A stretch of DNA of 64,000 nt. It comes from Chaetoceros tenuissimus (Eukaryota; Bacillariophyta; Thalassiosirophyceae; Chaetocerotales; Chaetocerotaceae). Made by a program: the position numbers and the translations under genes. This document shows, in pieces, positions 9,195-20,026 of the stretch; position 1 is the first letter of the stretch; each line of letters opens with the position of its first letter. The notes under the pieces were generated by a model. It was not told the DNA's origin. It was given only the letters and a program-made list of their open reading frames with translations, and made no database searches. The DNA is taken from assembly GCA_021927905.1 (NCBI GenBank), contig BLLK01000019.1, forward strand, positions 1,178,001 to 1,242,000, read 5' to 3'.

Positions 9195-10511
9195 ATGGCA
9201 CTGACATCCCGATCAAGGAGAAGCAATGGTATACCAACAACCACAAACATTACCAATACTCCAAAAGAAAATGGAACCTTTACAAGAACAACAGTTGTCA
9301 TCTACAGCAATGGCACTGAAATCACAATGAAAGAGACCTTGACAGCACTTGAAATTGAACAGCTAGAAGATCCAAGCTATTCTACTTGTACTAGTCACTC
9401 CATACTAACTCCAGAACTCACATCAATTTCGAATGCTAGAAATGAAACTGCCTCGCCCATGAGATTGACATCTTCATCGTCCTTTGCTGTATTCATCAGT
9501 CGAAAAGATGACTCTCCTGCCTGGTACCATTTATCGACATTACTGGTTCTGTTTTCCTTTGTATGTGCCATGATGATTGCTACAACCACGAAGAATACAA
9601 GATATAAACATCAGCACGAATACGAATATCATGAGAACTCATTTGCGAGTTTTCTATCGTTCTTTTGTTCCTTTGTAGCTATTCCAATCATGTTTAACTT
9701 GGGATCTGCTTACCAGTCAAAGGAAAAGAATGATTCTACCACTAGTCAAGAAAGTAACAGCGCAGGTGATGTGACAGAATATGTAAATACATGGTTTCTT
9801 CTATCGATAAATGTATACTCTTGTATATGCTTTCTATTTTGCATTTTCCATCTCGGGATCGTGCTAGTCTTTCCAGAATCAGGTTTGGAATTCACAATTA
9901 CTGGGACACTGTGGAACATCATGACGTTTTTCGTAATGGTTGGGCGAACAGAATACCTTCGAAGAAAACAAAAGAATGATGAGTTGTATCAGCTATTCCA
10001 CAGCTTCAATACCAGCTATGGTATCTCTACATTCTTCTTTGTCATTTCCATGATGAGCGGATATACATGTGCAATCTCATTTGTAATGATTGAAGAAATT
10101 TGGTTTATAGAAAACATTGTTATGGCGGTCATCTATATCCTATTTTCCAAGGTTGCGTATCTATTGATGTGGTGTGGAAGTCCTCGAACGCCAAATTACA
10201 AGATTGGATATAATGACGCAGAAGAGGCTATCATACCTCTGGTTCCACAAGGTGAAAGTGTCGTTCAACCATCTTCATTTGGTAGATGTTGCTCACGTAT
10301 TCGCATGCTATCCATCGTCATGTATATCATGAGTATTACACTTGATCTAATTCTGATTGACTGGGATGAAGTCAATGGTCTAGGGATCTTTCTTCGTGTT
10401 AGTTGGAATGCAATACCATGGTTACTGATTGAGACGACAGGGAAGCTTTTCAAGGGTCAAAGCACCCTAAAATATTTCTTCCAGACACGCCTTGAACATA
10501 CACAGTTTTGA
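9195..10511 (+). CDS. Polytopic membrane protein of unknown family
   Basis: An intact ATG frame of 438 residues. The first ~105 residues are hydrophilic and Thr/Ser/Asn-rich. From about residue 108 there are six to eight hydrophobic helices, among them WYHLSTLLVLFSFVCAMMIA, FASFLSFFCSFVAIPIMF, FLLSINVYSCICFLFCIFHL, TLWNIMTFFVMVG, ISTFFFVISMMSGYTCAISFV, ENIVMAVIYILFSKVAYLLMW and LSIVMYIMSITLDLILI. A hydrophilic loop (about 333-365) precedes the last pair. There is no transporter or channel signature that I recognise. The layout (long polar N-terminus, then helices with few charges) would fit a receptor- or sensor-like membrane protein, but that is a guess. Confidence 0.7.
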   Translation: MALTSRSRRSNGIPTTTNITNTPKENGTFTRTTVVIYSNGTEITMKETLTALEIEQLEDPSYSTCTSHSILTPELTSISNARNETASPMRLTSSSSFAVFISRKDDSPAWYHLSTLLVLFSFVCAMMIATTTKNTRYKHQHEYEYHENSFASFLSFFCSFVAIPIMFNLGSAYQSKEKNDSTTSQESNSAGDVTEYVNTWFLLSINVYSCICFLFCIFHLGIVLVFPESGLEFTITGTLWNIMTFFVMVGRTEYLRRKQKNDELYQLFHSFNTSYGISTFFFVISMMSGYTCAISFVMIEEIWFIENIVMAVIYILFSKVAYLLMWCGSPRTPNYKIGYNDAEEAIIPLVPQGESVVQPSSFGRCCSRIRMLSIVMYIMSITLDLILIDWDEVNGLGIFLRVSWNAIPWLLIETTGKLFKGQSTLKYFFQTRLEHTQF

Positions 10512-11391
10512 TCATATTTTAATCAAATCTAACCCCTATCAATCTTTTACTTTATCTTTCAATGCAGATAAAGTGAATGATTTGAAACTCTTTGTCTTTC
10601 AAAAAGTGCGACTCCACACTTCAATCCTACTCATTTCGACTTCTTCATCTGGCTGTGTTTTAATCTCCGTGAGATGAATGTCTTGGCCATTTGATAAAGT
10701 CGAAATATATGGTTAACTCTCTCTTGTTGACCTTCCCTGTACGCTTCACTTTACATTAAACATCATCAAACAATATCATTTATTGTTAAAGTTGGCCTTT
10801 CCTCGTCCTCATTTGTATAAAATTTCAATTGATATTCCAGGGAAGCTTGTGAGAGGCAAGCTGCAACCTCTGTAGATGAATTAAAGATTTCGCCTTATGA
10901 ATGTTTACCATTTATTGATTGTAAACTGAAACATGTTTTGCTTGATTGTACGAAAGTCAAGGTAAGAATGACAAGACAAAGTTGTTGTACAAGAAATGTC
11001 TGACTACTAATGGCTTTTGAAAAGAGTGCTCAAATTCTATCGACTATGGACCATGAAAACATCCACTTTGAAATAGGTTTCTTGTATATTTCCTTATTTC
11101 CTGTAGTTTTGAGCTATTACAAAGTTTACATATCATACGCATATTTTCTATTAGTGCACTGTTTCGATTTTTGTTGCTTTCAAAAGACACCAAAAGACTT
11201 CATATGACAATGAAAAGGAATTGATATGAAATATAACGCCTTCAGATAACGTACTCAGTACTGATCATATTATTTTATCGAAACAAAGGGTTCGGGTTCT
11301 CTTTTCGCTTTTGGTTCTTACAAAAAAATTAAGAATGGAACCACCGTATAGCAATTCCTATCAAAAAGGAAAGTGAATAAACCCCAACAAA
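10512..11391. other. Intergenic stretch, no gene seen
   Basis: About 880 bp without a supported gene. Short open frames are present but lack composition or family signals. The promoter of the TPR gene at 11392 must lie at its right end. A short phrase near 10725-10750 (gaccttccc-gtacgcttcact) recurs at about 19681-19700, upstream of the second HTW/WID gene, which may be a shared upstream element or chance. Confidence 0.4.
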
Positions 11392-13758
11392 ATGAGTGAC
11401 AGTACAAGCAAAGATAAACGCACCAGTAAAAAACGAATAGGAATTCGTCGAGAGAAGAATATAACACACAAAAAGAACCCAAATGAAGCTGATGTTGTGA
11501 TGATTGACACGACCAATCCCATTCTCAAGAAGAAAGAAGTAAACACTGCTGAAGTCGCTGTTTTTCCTCTAGAGAATCCAAATGCATCTATTGCTCAATT
11601 TTCAAAGAATGAAATCAACACTGAGCCATCACTACTTAAGCATTGCCTAGAACAGTCTAAGGAGGAAATACAGGTTTCAGATCATCCAGATACGTTGATA
11701 TCAATAAGGAATATTCAAAGTAAATACAATGAAGCAGAGAAACTGTACAAGAATTATCTGGCAAAGTACGAGATAACACTAGGACCAGAACATCCAAATA
11801 CTTTGAATACAATGAACAATCTTGCTGGATTGTATTGCAGTCAAGGTAGATATGATGAGGCAGAGCCATTGTACAAGAAATGTCTAGATAAGTGTCAGAT
11901 GATATTGGGGTCAGATCATCCAGATATATTGATATCAACTAGCAATCTTGCAGAATTGTATCATAGTCAAGGTAGATATGATGAAGCAGAGCCATTGTAC
12001 AAGGATTATCTAGCAAAGGGTAAGGTGATCCTTGGTTCAAATAATCCACAGTTTTTTGTGACAATGAATAATCTTGCTAGATTGTACCAGAGCCAAGGTA
12101 AATACGATAAGGCAGAGCCATTGTACAAGGAATGTCTAGGAAAGTACGAGACAACGATAGGATCTGACCACCCAGATATTTTGAATACAATGAACAATCT
12201 TGCTGTATTGTATAAGAATCAAGGTAAATATGATGAAGCAGAGCAAATGTACAAGGAATGCCTAGCAAAGGGTGAAATGATCCTTGGTTCAGATGATCCT
12301 AATATTTTTACGTCAATGAACAATCTAGCTGTATTGTATTGCAGTCAAGGTAAATACGATGAGGCAGAGCCATTGTATAAGGAATGTTTAGCAAAGCGCG
12401 AAGCGATTCTGGGATCAGATCATCCGTATACTTTGAGCACAATGAGCAGTTTAGCTAAATTGTATAACGATCAAGGTAGATATGACGAGGCAGTGACGTT
12501 TTATAAAGATTGTCTTGCTAAGTATAAGACGATACTAGAATCGGATCACCCAGATATTTTGAATACAATGAACAATCTTGCTGGATTGTATCGACTTCAA
12601 TATAAATGGGATGAAGCAGAGCCTTTGTATAAAGAGTCTCTAGAAAAGAGCGAGATAACACTAGGCTTAGATCATCCTAACACTTTGTTGTCAATGAGCA
12701 ATCTTGCTGAAATGTATTATAGGCAGGGTAAATACGATGAGGCAGAGGCGTTACTCAAGGATTGTCTAGGAAAATGTGAGACAAATCTTGGATCAGACAA
12801 CCCGGCATATTTTATATCAATGAACAATCTTGCTGAGCTGTATGGTAAACAAGGTAAATACGATGAAGCAGAGGCGTTACTCAAGAATTGTCTTAAAATA
12901 TGCGAGTCAAAAATAGGCTCAGATAATCCATATACTTTGATATCAATGAACAATCTTGCTGCATTTTATCAGAGTCAATGTAAATACGACGAAGCAGTGC
13001 CATTACTCAAGAAATGTTTAGCAAAGCGACAGAAGACACTTGGACCAGATAGTGCCGATACTTTAAATTCGATGAACAACCTTGCAGGACTATATAAGAG
13101 TCAAGATAAATATGACGAGGCAGAACCGTTACTCAAGGAATGTCTTGCAAAGTCTGAGGAGATTCTAGGACCAGATCATCCAGATACTTTGATATCAATG
13201 AACAATCTTGCTGAATTGTACAAAAGTCAAGGTAAATATGACGAGGCAGAGTCTTTGTACATAGAATGTCTGGTGAAGAGCGAGACGATACTAGGACCAG
13301 ATCATCCAGACACTTTGAATTCAATGAACCATATTGCTAGTTTGTATCATAATCAAGGTAAATACGACGAGGCAGAGTCTTTGTACAAGGATTGTCTAGC
13401 AAAGCGTGAAAGGATACTCGGACCAAATCATCCAGACACTTTGAATTCAATGAACCATATTGCTAGTTTGTATCATAATCAAGGTAAATATGATGAGGCA
13501 GAGCCATTTCTTAAGGATTGTCTAGCAAAACGTGAAAGGATACTCGGACCAAATCATCCAGACACTTTGACATCAGTGAACCATCTTGCTGTACTGTATC
13601 ATAATCAAGGTAAATATGATGAGGCAGAGCCATTTCTTAAGGATTGTCTAGCAAAGCGTGAAAGGATACTCGGACCAAATCATCCAGATACTTTAGAATC
13701 AATTGGCAATCTTGCTGCATTGTATCATAGTCAAGGTATAAATATGACGACGCATTAA
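11392..13758 (+). CDS. Kinesin-light-chain-type TPR repeat protein
   Basis: An ATG frame of 788 residues. The first ~100 residues are basic and polar (KRTSKKRIGIRREKN, then DTTNPILKKKEVN). The rest is about sixteen 42-residue TPR units of the form SMNNLAxLYxxQGKYDEAEPLYKECLAKxExxLGxDHPDTL, the pattern of TPR_10/TPR_12 repeats in kinesin light chain and in many NLR-like proteins. Such repeats form superhelical binding surfaces. No motor, membrane or enzymatic domain is present. The frame ends because of a small length change at about 13737 in what would be one more GKYDEA, and recognisable repeats run on behind it, so the annotated end is probably premature. The N-terminus resembles that of the broken gene at 15610, which has a TIR-like domain before the repeats. 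Confidence 0.85.
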   Translation: MSDSTSKDKRTSKKRIGIRREKNITHKKNPNEADVVMIDTTNPILKKKEVNTAEVAVFPLENPNASIAQFSKNEINTEPSLLKHCLEQSKEEIQVSDHPDTLISIRNIQSKYNEAEKLYKNYLAKYEITLGPEHPNTLNTMNNLAGLYCSQGRYDEAEPLYKKCLDKCQMILGSDHPDILISTSNLAELYHSQGRYDEAEPLYKDYLAKGKVILGSNNPQFFVTMNNLARLYQSQGKYDKAEPLYKECLGKYETTIGSDHPDILNTMNNLAVLYKNQGKYDEAEQMYKECLAKGEMILGSDDPNIFTSMNNLAVLYCSQGKYDEAEPLYKECLAKREAILGSDHPYTLSTMSSLAKLYNDQGRYDEAVTFYKDCLAKYKTILESDHPDILNTMNNLAGLYRLQYKWDEAEPLYKESLEKSEITLGLDHPNTLLSMSNLAEMYYRQGKYDEAEALLKDCLGKCETNLGSDNPAYFISMNNLAELYGKQGKYDEAEALLKNCLKICESKIGSDNPYTLISMNNLAAFYQSQCKYDEAVPLLKKCLAKRQKTLGPDSADTLNSMNNLAGLYKSQDKYDEAEPLLKECLAKSEEILGPDHPDTLISMNNLAELYKSQGKYDEAESLYIECLVKSETILGPDHPDTLNSMNHIASLYHNQGKYDEAESLYKDCLAKRERILGPNHPDTLNSMNHIASLYHNQGKYDEAEPFLKDCLAKRERILGPNHPDTLTSVNHLAVLYHNQGKYDEAEPFLKDCLAKRERILGPNHPDTLESIGNLAALYHSQGINMTTH

Positions 13759-15145
13759 CACTTTACAAGAAATGTATAGCAAAGCGCGAGGCGATTCTTG
13801 GCTCAGATCATCCAGATACTTTGAATACAATTAATAGCCTAGCTAAATTGTATGAAACGCAAGGTAATTACGACGAGGACATTGCCAAGTTAAGAACAAG
13901 CTGTGATCAGATCACCCAAATATTTTGAATACAATATCAATCTTGCTGAAATGTATAGACTTCAATGGAAATGGGATTAAGCAGAGCCTTTGTATGAAGA
14001 ATGTCTAGAAAAGCGCAAGATAACACTAGGCTTAGATCATATGAGTAACCTCGCTGAAATGTGTTATAGGCAGAGTCATTACTCAAGGATTGTCTAGGAA
14101 AATGTGAGACAAATCTTGGATCAGACAACCCGGCATATTTGATATCCATGAACAATCTTGCTGAGCTGTATGATGAACAAGGTAACTTCCATGAAGCAGA
14201 GCCACTACTGACAAAATGTCTTTCAATATGCGAGACAAAAATAGGCGCAGATAATCCATATACTTTGATATCAATGAACAATCTTGCTGCATTATATCAG
14301 AGTCAAGGTAAATACGACGAAGCAGTGCTTTTACTCAAGGAATATATAGTAGAGCGACAGAAAAGACTTGGACTAGATAGTGCCGATACTTTACAAATTG
14401 ATGAACAACCTTGCAGAATTGTATAATAGTCAAGGCAAATATGACGAGGCAGAGCCTCTCCTGAAGGAATGTCTTTCAAAGTCTAAGATGATACTTGGAT
14501 CAGATCACCGGCATACTTTGATAGTAATGTGCAATCTTGCTTTTTTGTATGATGAACAAGATAAATATGATGAGGCTGAACCATTACTCAAGAAATGCTT
14601 TTCAAAGTCTAAAGAGATTCTAGGATTAGACCATCCAGATACATTATCATTATGAACAATCTTGCCGAGCTCTATATGAGATAAATACTATAAGGCAGGG
14701 CCATTGCGCAAAGAATGTCTTGTCAAGCGTCAGACGATATTTGGGTCAGATCATCCAGATACTTTGTCCTCAATGAATAATCTTGCTGACTTGTATTTTT
14801 GTCAAGATAGATTCGATGAGGCTGAGCCATTATTCAAGTAATGTTTGACTATCCAAGAGATGAGATTAGGTTCCGATCATTTCGAGACTTTGCAATCAAT
14901 GAAAAATCTCGCTACATTGTATTGTAGTCAAGGTAAATTCGACGAGGCGGAGCCATTTTTAGTAACTTTATCATTTATCTCTTATGAATTTGACGAGGCA
15001 GAGCGATCATACTACAACTTTTCATTCACAAAGACCGCCTTTCAACAGAGCGCGAGTCCACACTCAAATTATTCTCAACTTGATCTTCACCATCAATGTG
15101 AGGTTTTGCTATCGCACTCGGGGCATTCTTCAAACTTTTGATGTT
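13759..15145 (+). pseudogene. Decayed continuation of the TPR array
   Basis: At least ten further 126-bp TPR units follow the gene at 11392, spread over all three frames. Longer open pieces are 14139-14426 and 14380-14655. Several units are shortened or broken by length changes and stops, unlike the clean upstream array. Part of this stretch (about 13930-14560) matches several consecutive units upstream (about 12570-13190), so it arose by block duplication. It is either a dead 3' part of the same gene or a third, fully decayed TPR gene. The last units near 14930-15010 are the most degraded. Confidence 0.75.
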
Positions 15146-15179
15146 CAAATGCATAATTCGCAAAGTTATCGTTAAGCGC

Positions 15180-15609
15180 TTTTGGTAAATATAGACCCCT
15201 TTTTCTTCTACTCAATATCTATGTTGGCAATGTTTTACTTCTAGTGACGAGCGAGTTCGTTATGTTTGACTTTTAATATGAAAATTTGAATTGCGCAATG
15301 GATATCTCTCTAGAAATGCATACCATTTCATATAGAAGTCGATGCAATAATTATCGAGTTCTCATAAAGATCTATAACGCATTGTGATTATGAGTCATTG
15401 TTGCTCTGCAACAAGTACACATAGGGGCACCCTTTCATTCTGTTATGACGACAAATGACATTGTTTTGTGATAGGTTCGGGCTCATAATAAATAATTATA
15501 CAAGCTGTGGGATTGGATGAGAGACTCGGAACACTCACAAAAGTCTCATATAAAATGTATTGTATGAACAAGCGAAAGAGGTACGAATCAATCTAAGGAA
15601 GCTGTTTGA
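15180..15609. other. Intergenic stretch, no gene seen
   Basis: About 430 bp of AT-rich sequence between the decayed TPR array and the second, TIR-like/TPR pseudogene. I see no frame, repeat or RNA gene here. It may hold the old promoter of the pseudogene. Confidence 0.4.
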
Positions 15610-17512
15610 ATGTCAAAAAGAATAAGTGACGAAGTCTATTCAAATTCATCAACCAAATGTTCAAGTGAAGATATGACTTGTAAAGAATTTGGCATTCTTC
15701 GAGGAGAAGAGAATGGAAGAAACTGAAAGAGTGATGAAACCGATTTTGTGATTGGTACTAATCCTATTTTCAAGAAGCAGAAGCAAGAGAATGCTACTGA
15801 AGACAATGCTTCTACTTCTTAGATTTGTAAAAGAATGTGGAGGGAGAAAGGCTCTGAAGAATCAAACAACATCTGAAGTTTGCAATAGATATGTGAAGCC
15901 AAAAACGAAAGAAAGATGGACTTTCGTATTGTGACAAGATTCTCAAGAAATCAAATACAAATAGTAAACTCGATGGAGTTGTCAATACTGCCACTGTCTT
16001 TGTTTCACATGCATGGCAATTCAAGTTTCTAGATGTATTAGATGCACTTGCAAATCATTTCAAAGATGAACCAGACAAGATAGTTTGGTTCGACATGATC
16101 TCTTATAATCAACATAATGCTAGGGGGTTGTTGAAGTATGAATGGTTGGCTACGAGTTTCAAGGATGCTATCGAACAATTTGGACACACAGTCATGGTAT
16201 TGGCTCCATAGAATGATCCTATTCCTTATAAGAGAGCATGGTGCATCTCTGAAGCGTATTGTACATCTGTGACAAAGAAAAAGTTTGAGATTGCAATGAG
16301 CGAAAATGCACACATAGCATTCATTGAAGAATGCAAACATAACCCTACAACTATTATTAACAAGATGTGGTATATTGTGAATACTGAAAAGAGGCATGAT
16401 TATAAAGAGCAAATTCAGTATGTAGTTATCAAGAATGAAATTGGATTCTTGAAACTAAACGCAATGCTATTACAACAGCTGTGTGAATGGATTTTGGTAG
16501 ATGCACGTACAGAGTTAGAAAGAGTCGATAAAGATGTCAAAGCTGAAATAGACTTGATGTATTTCGTGGGAGCACTTTGTCATTATCAACATGAATACAA
16601 CAAAGCAGAGGCATGGTACAAGAAATGTATAACAAAGCGTAAGAGGATACTCGGATCAGATCATCCACGTACTTTGAAATCAATGAACAGTCTTGCTACA
16701 TTGTATAGAAATCAAGGTACATATGACAAAGCAGAGCCATTGTACAAACAGTGCCTAGAAAAGCGTACGACTATTAGGATCAGATCACACAGATTCCATG
16801 CACAATATAGACTTGAATATGATAACGCGGAGCAAAGGTACAAGGAATGTCTAGTACAGCGTGCGAAAATACTAGGACCAGATCATCCTGATACTTTCAC
16901 ATCAATGAACAATCTTGCTGCAGTTTGCAGACTTCAGGGCAAATATGATGACGCAAAGCCATTGTTCAAGGTTTACCTAGCAACAAGAAAGAGTATACTA
17001 GCAGATGATCATCCTGACACATTAATATCCATGAACAATCTTGCTGCAGTGTATAGAGTAAAAGGCAAATATGCTGACGCAGAATAATTGTTCAAGGTTT
17101 GCCTAGAAGAGCGTAGAAAGATAGCTATTAGGATCCGACCATCCTGATACTTTGATATCAATTAATAATCTTGCTTACTTGCATACAAATCAAGGTAAAT
17201 ATGACGATGCAGAGCCATTGTCAAAGGAATGTGTAGCTAGTCAAGCGAAAGAAGATATTAGGATACGATCATCCTGATACATTGATATCAATGCTGGCTG
17301 ACGAATACACTTGCTGGATTGTATGAAAGTCAAGGTAAATACGACGAGGCAGAGTCGTTATACATGGAATGTCTGGTAAAATGTGAGAGTTCCCTTGGAC
17401 TTCAACATTCTTTCACTATAATCATCAGAGAGAATTTGGAATACTTGCAGAATAGAATGGCTTTTGGGAAGCAAAAGAGTGTTTGTGAATTTTATCGACT
17501 AGGTTTTATTGT
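15610..17512 (+). pseudogene. Broken TIR-like/TPR gene
   Basis: The ATG at 15610 begins a stretch whose residues (GILRGEEN, TNPIFKKQKQEN) resemble the N-terminus of the intact TPR gene (GIRREKN, TNPILKKKEVN). About 15968-16260 then encodes a domain with FVSHAWQFKF, IVWFDMISYNQH, a FGHTVMVLAP strand and KRAWCISEAY. The strand-HAW, W(F/I)D and WCxxE order is that of TIR-like domains, where the Glu of WCxxE is the catalytic NADase residue in active members. Next is a helical linker (16269-16560) and seven to nine TPR units to about 17510. The longest open part is 16269-17087. The gene is interrupted by several stops and length changes, so no full protein can be made as it stands. In life, a TIR-TPR protein would suggest signalling or defence. 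Confidence 0.75.
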
Positions 17513-17829
17513 GTAGATGTTTTGAAGAGGGAAGCCTAAAAGATTCTGAAGAGTTAAAGTTGTCGTGATAGTACTGATGACAGATGTCAACACTATTATT
17601 TGGACATCGCAGAGAGTCAAATTTCAAACGAACCAATCAAAACAAACAAAACCAAACATCTGCTCAAAGGAAGATGCAGCAGATGCCACGAGGACGTTTT
17701 CAATCTTCTGTGGATTTGCTTCCAGGGCCCAAAATGGCCAATGGGATTGCTAATAGAAACATATGTATGTTTTTGTTCATACATTTCAGCCCTCTAATCT
17801 CTAATTTGATCGCACCTAAGATAGATAAA

Positions 17830-19245
17830 ATGAAGTTGACATCTTGCATTGTTTTTCTCCTCTCTACTTCTTCACCGTCCTATGTCTCTGCACTCAAGTG
17901 TGGTATCAAAGGCGTTACTAAAACTTGCATTGGGGATACTGACAAAAGATATGATCCAGATGTGAGCTATAATCTCAAGGAAGGAAGTATGTTTTGGAAA
18001 TCTTATGAAGGCCTCTACGAAATCGATGAATACATTTATGCACCTAATGGTGTACAAGTGACTGAGTCATCTCTCGATGATCTTCCTCTCCCAGAGGGTG
18101 CAGGATCTTTTACTCAGTTCCCACGGAAGATTTATAGAAACGTTACGGTCGAAGGAACTAGAATCTATGTCCACAATTACATCCTACAAGCCAACACTGC
18201 AGTAGGTGCACCGGGACTTGTCCTAAAGGAAGACAGTTACTTCACGGCTACTTTTGAAAAGGATGGAACTGCAAATCTTCTTGGACATGGGTCTACCTTT
18301 CTAGACTTTCATACAGTGAATGATCCTGACCATGAAGAAGTGGACAATCATGAGGGTGAGGATATGATGGGAAGAAAGCTAGACAGTGAAGATGAAGAAC
18401 AGCATGAAGGCTCCTTTTCCATGCTTATGCCTCACTCTGAATCATCTTTGTTTTCTCGTGAAGAAGGAGAGGGGAAACTTATCACTGAATCATATCTTTG
18501 TGTGAAATCAAACTGCGATGCATTTAGTGCTGTCAAGGAAACATTCGATGTTTCTATGGAAAATCCTGTTCTCATGTCATTCTCTAGAATGTCATTTGGA
18601 AATAAGGTAGCAAATGCCATGGACTGGAAGAATAAATTGGATGAGACTCTAACAGCTTTTAATATCCCAGCTACTCCTGCAACAGACGGAGTATACGCAC
18701 AGCCATACTTTGCAGCTCCTACTGATCCACTAACAGTAGAATGTGCAGCTTCCAAATGTCCTATGGAAGCAGACTGGAACACGCAAGATCCTATCGCAAT
18801 TATGAGTCCATATATCGAACCAGATGGAGCACTCGAAGGAGGATTCTTGGCTGGAGTATCAATTGCTGCAATTGTTGTCCTTGGGACAATCTTTTACATG
18901 ATTTACAAAAGCAGAATGGCTGCACGTGAGAAGAAAATCAAGGAAGTATTCGCAAAGTCCATTGCTGCTCGCTGTGGGATTGAAAAAGATGCAGAACTTA
19001 CTTCTGTCGAGCTTGAAAAGATGTTCAAGTCTATCGATACCGATTCAAGTGGTCTAATTGATAAGAATGAGTTCAAAGATCTTATTGAGAGCTCTGGAAT
19101 CAAGTTTTCTGACTCCGACTTCGATTTGCTGTACAAGACTGTCGACGTAGATGGCAGTGGAGAAGTTGACTTTTTGGAGTTTTGTTCTTTCTATGCATCA
19201 ATTCCATCTACCAAAGCTGAGCAGTTTGAAGATAACAAAGCATAA
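17830..19245 (+). CDS. Single-pass membrane protein with luminal/extracellular domain and cytosolic EF-hand pair
   Basis: An open frame extends upstream to 17584, but I chose the ATG at 17830, because it is followed by a clear signal peptide (MKLTSCIVFLLSTSS…VSALKCG) and the upstream codons look non-coding. This gives 471 residues. Residues about 21-335 form an extracytosolic domain with several Cys residues, including paired CxxxxC-type motifs (CVKSNC, CAASKC). One transmembrane helix follows (about 338-360, FLAGVSIAAIVVLGTIFYMIY). The cytosolic tail carries two canonical EF-hand loops, DTDSSGLIDKNE (about 403-414) and DVDGSGEVDFLE (about 439-450), a calmodulin-like Ca2+-binding pair. The architecture is that of a receptor-like protein linked to calcium. 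The family of the outer domain is not recognised; paralogous forms are common in diatoms. Confidence 0.8.
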   Translation: MKLTSCIVFLLSTSSPSYVSALKCGIKGVTKTCIGDTDKRYDPDVSYNLKEGSMFWKSYEGLYEIDEYIYAPNGVQVTESSLDDLPLPEGAGSFTQFPRKIYRNVTVEGTRIYVHNYILQANTAVGAPGLVLKEDSYFTATFEKDGTANLLGHGSTFLDFHTVNDPDHEEVDNHEGEDMMGRKLDSEDEEQHEGSFSMLMPHSESSLFSREEGEGKLITESYLCVKSNCDAFSAVKETFDVSMENPVLMSFSRMSFGNKVANAMDWKNKLDETLTAFNIPATPATDGVYAQPYFAAPTDPLTVECAASKCPMEADWNTQDPIAIMSPYIEPDGALEGGFLAGVSIAAIVVLGTIFYMIYKSRMAAREKKIKEVFAKSIAARCGIEKDAELTSVELEKMFKSIDTDSSGLIDKNEFKDLIESSGIKFSDSDFDLLYKTVDVDGSGEVDFLEFCSFYASIPSTKAEQFEDNKA

Positions 19246-20026
19246 GTTGCTTGAAATAACTTGTGATGAGGCAAATTGAAGAAATGCATTTATTATATTT
19301 GTGAGTACGGAAGAAGTAAGAAGTAAGAATAACGTAAAGTGAAATGTTTGAAGTCAACGTAAGCTGATTCAAATACTAGTTCATTTTTTCTTTTCTAGGT
19401 ACCAAACGTGTGTGGACTATCAAGATAGCCGTAGCAAAACATAAGAGTTCTCTTGAACTTAAGCAATCTCTCAATAGTAATCATTGGAAAAGAGTGTTTT
19501 GGATTCAATCAACTTTGAATGGTATCACACTTTTTTTCCTGGCTAGATCTTGTAATTTTCAACTATGCACAAAATAACATAGACTAGACTACAATACGCA
19601 TAAGTTCTTTTCGTACTTGTGCACACTGTTTAACTGTTTCATTTTTTGCTTTCGAAAAGAAAGACACTGTGTATCAAACATTTGACCTTCCCTACGCTTC
19701 ACTTTTTCACTTCAGGAACGTTTCTCATTGCGCGCGCCAGAAACATAACACGTGGTATTTTACGACATTCCGACATGTCAATTCACAAACACGTCCTTGC
19801 TTTTGGCTAATTAGACATATCAATAAGCTAAATAGGCCCTTTACATTGAAGATTCATAATTCTTTTTCAAACTTCGGGAAGATTGATGTGCTACCTCAGA
19901 TCCCACTCGACGATTCAAAGAATTCTCATTCCCTCAAAGAAGTTGTTACAGCTAATGCAAGAGGATCAATAGGGAAAGCATCAACGATATTAAGATTAAC
20001 TGACACCCTTCTCTGAGCTCAATGAC
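19246..20026. other. Intergenic stretch, no confident gene
   Basis: About 780 bp. An open frame on the plus strand (19669-20016) has no ATG at its start and no family signature, so it is not called. The region should contain the promoter of the HTW/WID copy 2. Confidence 0.4.

Noticed and set aside
17584-17829. Upstream extension of the EF-hand membrane protein frame
   Set aside because: The extension is Gln/Asn-rich by chance and would bury the signal peptide that begins at 17830.
19669-20016. 115-codon frame before HTW/WID copy 2
   Set aside because: No ATG at its start, no known motif, and it sits where the promoter of the next gene should be.
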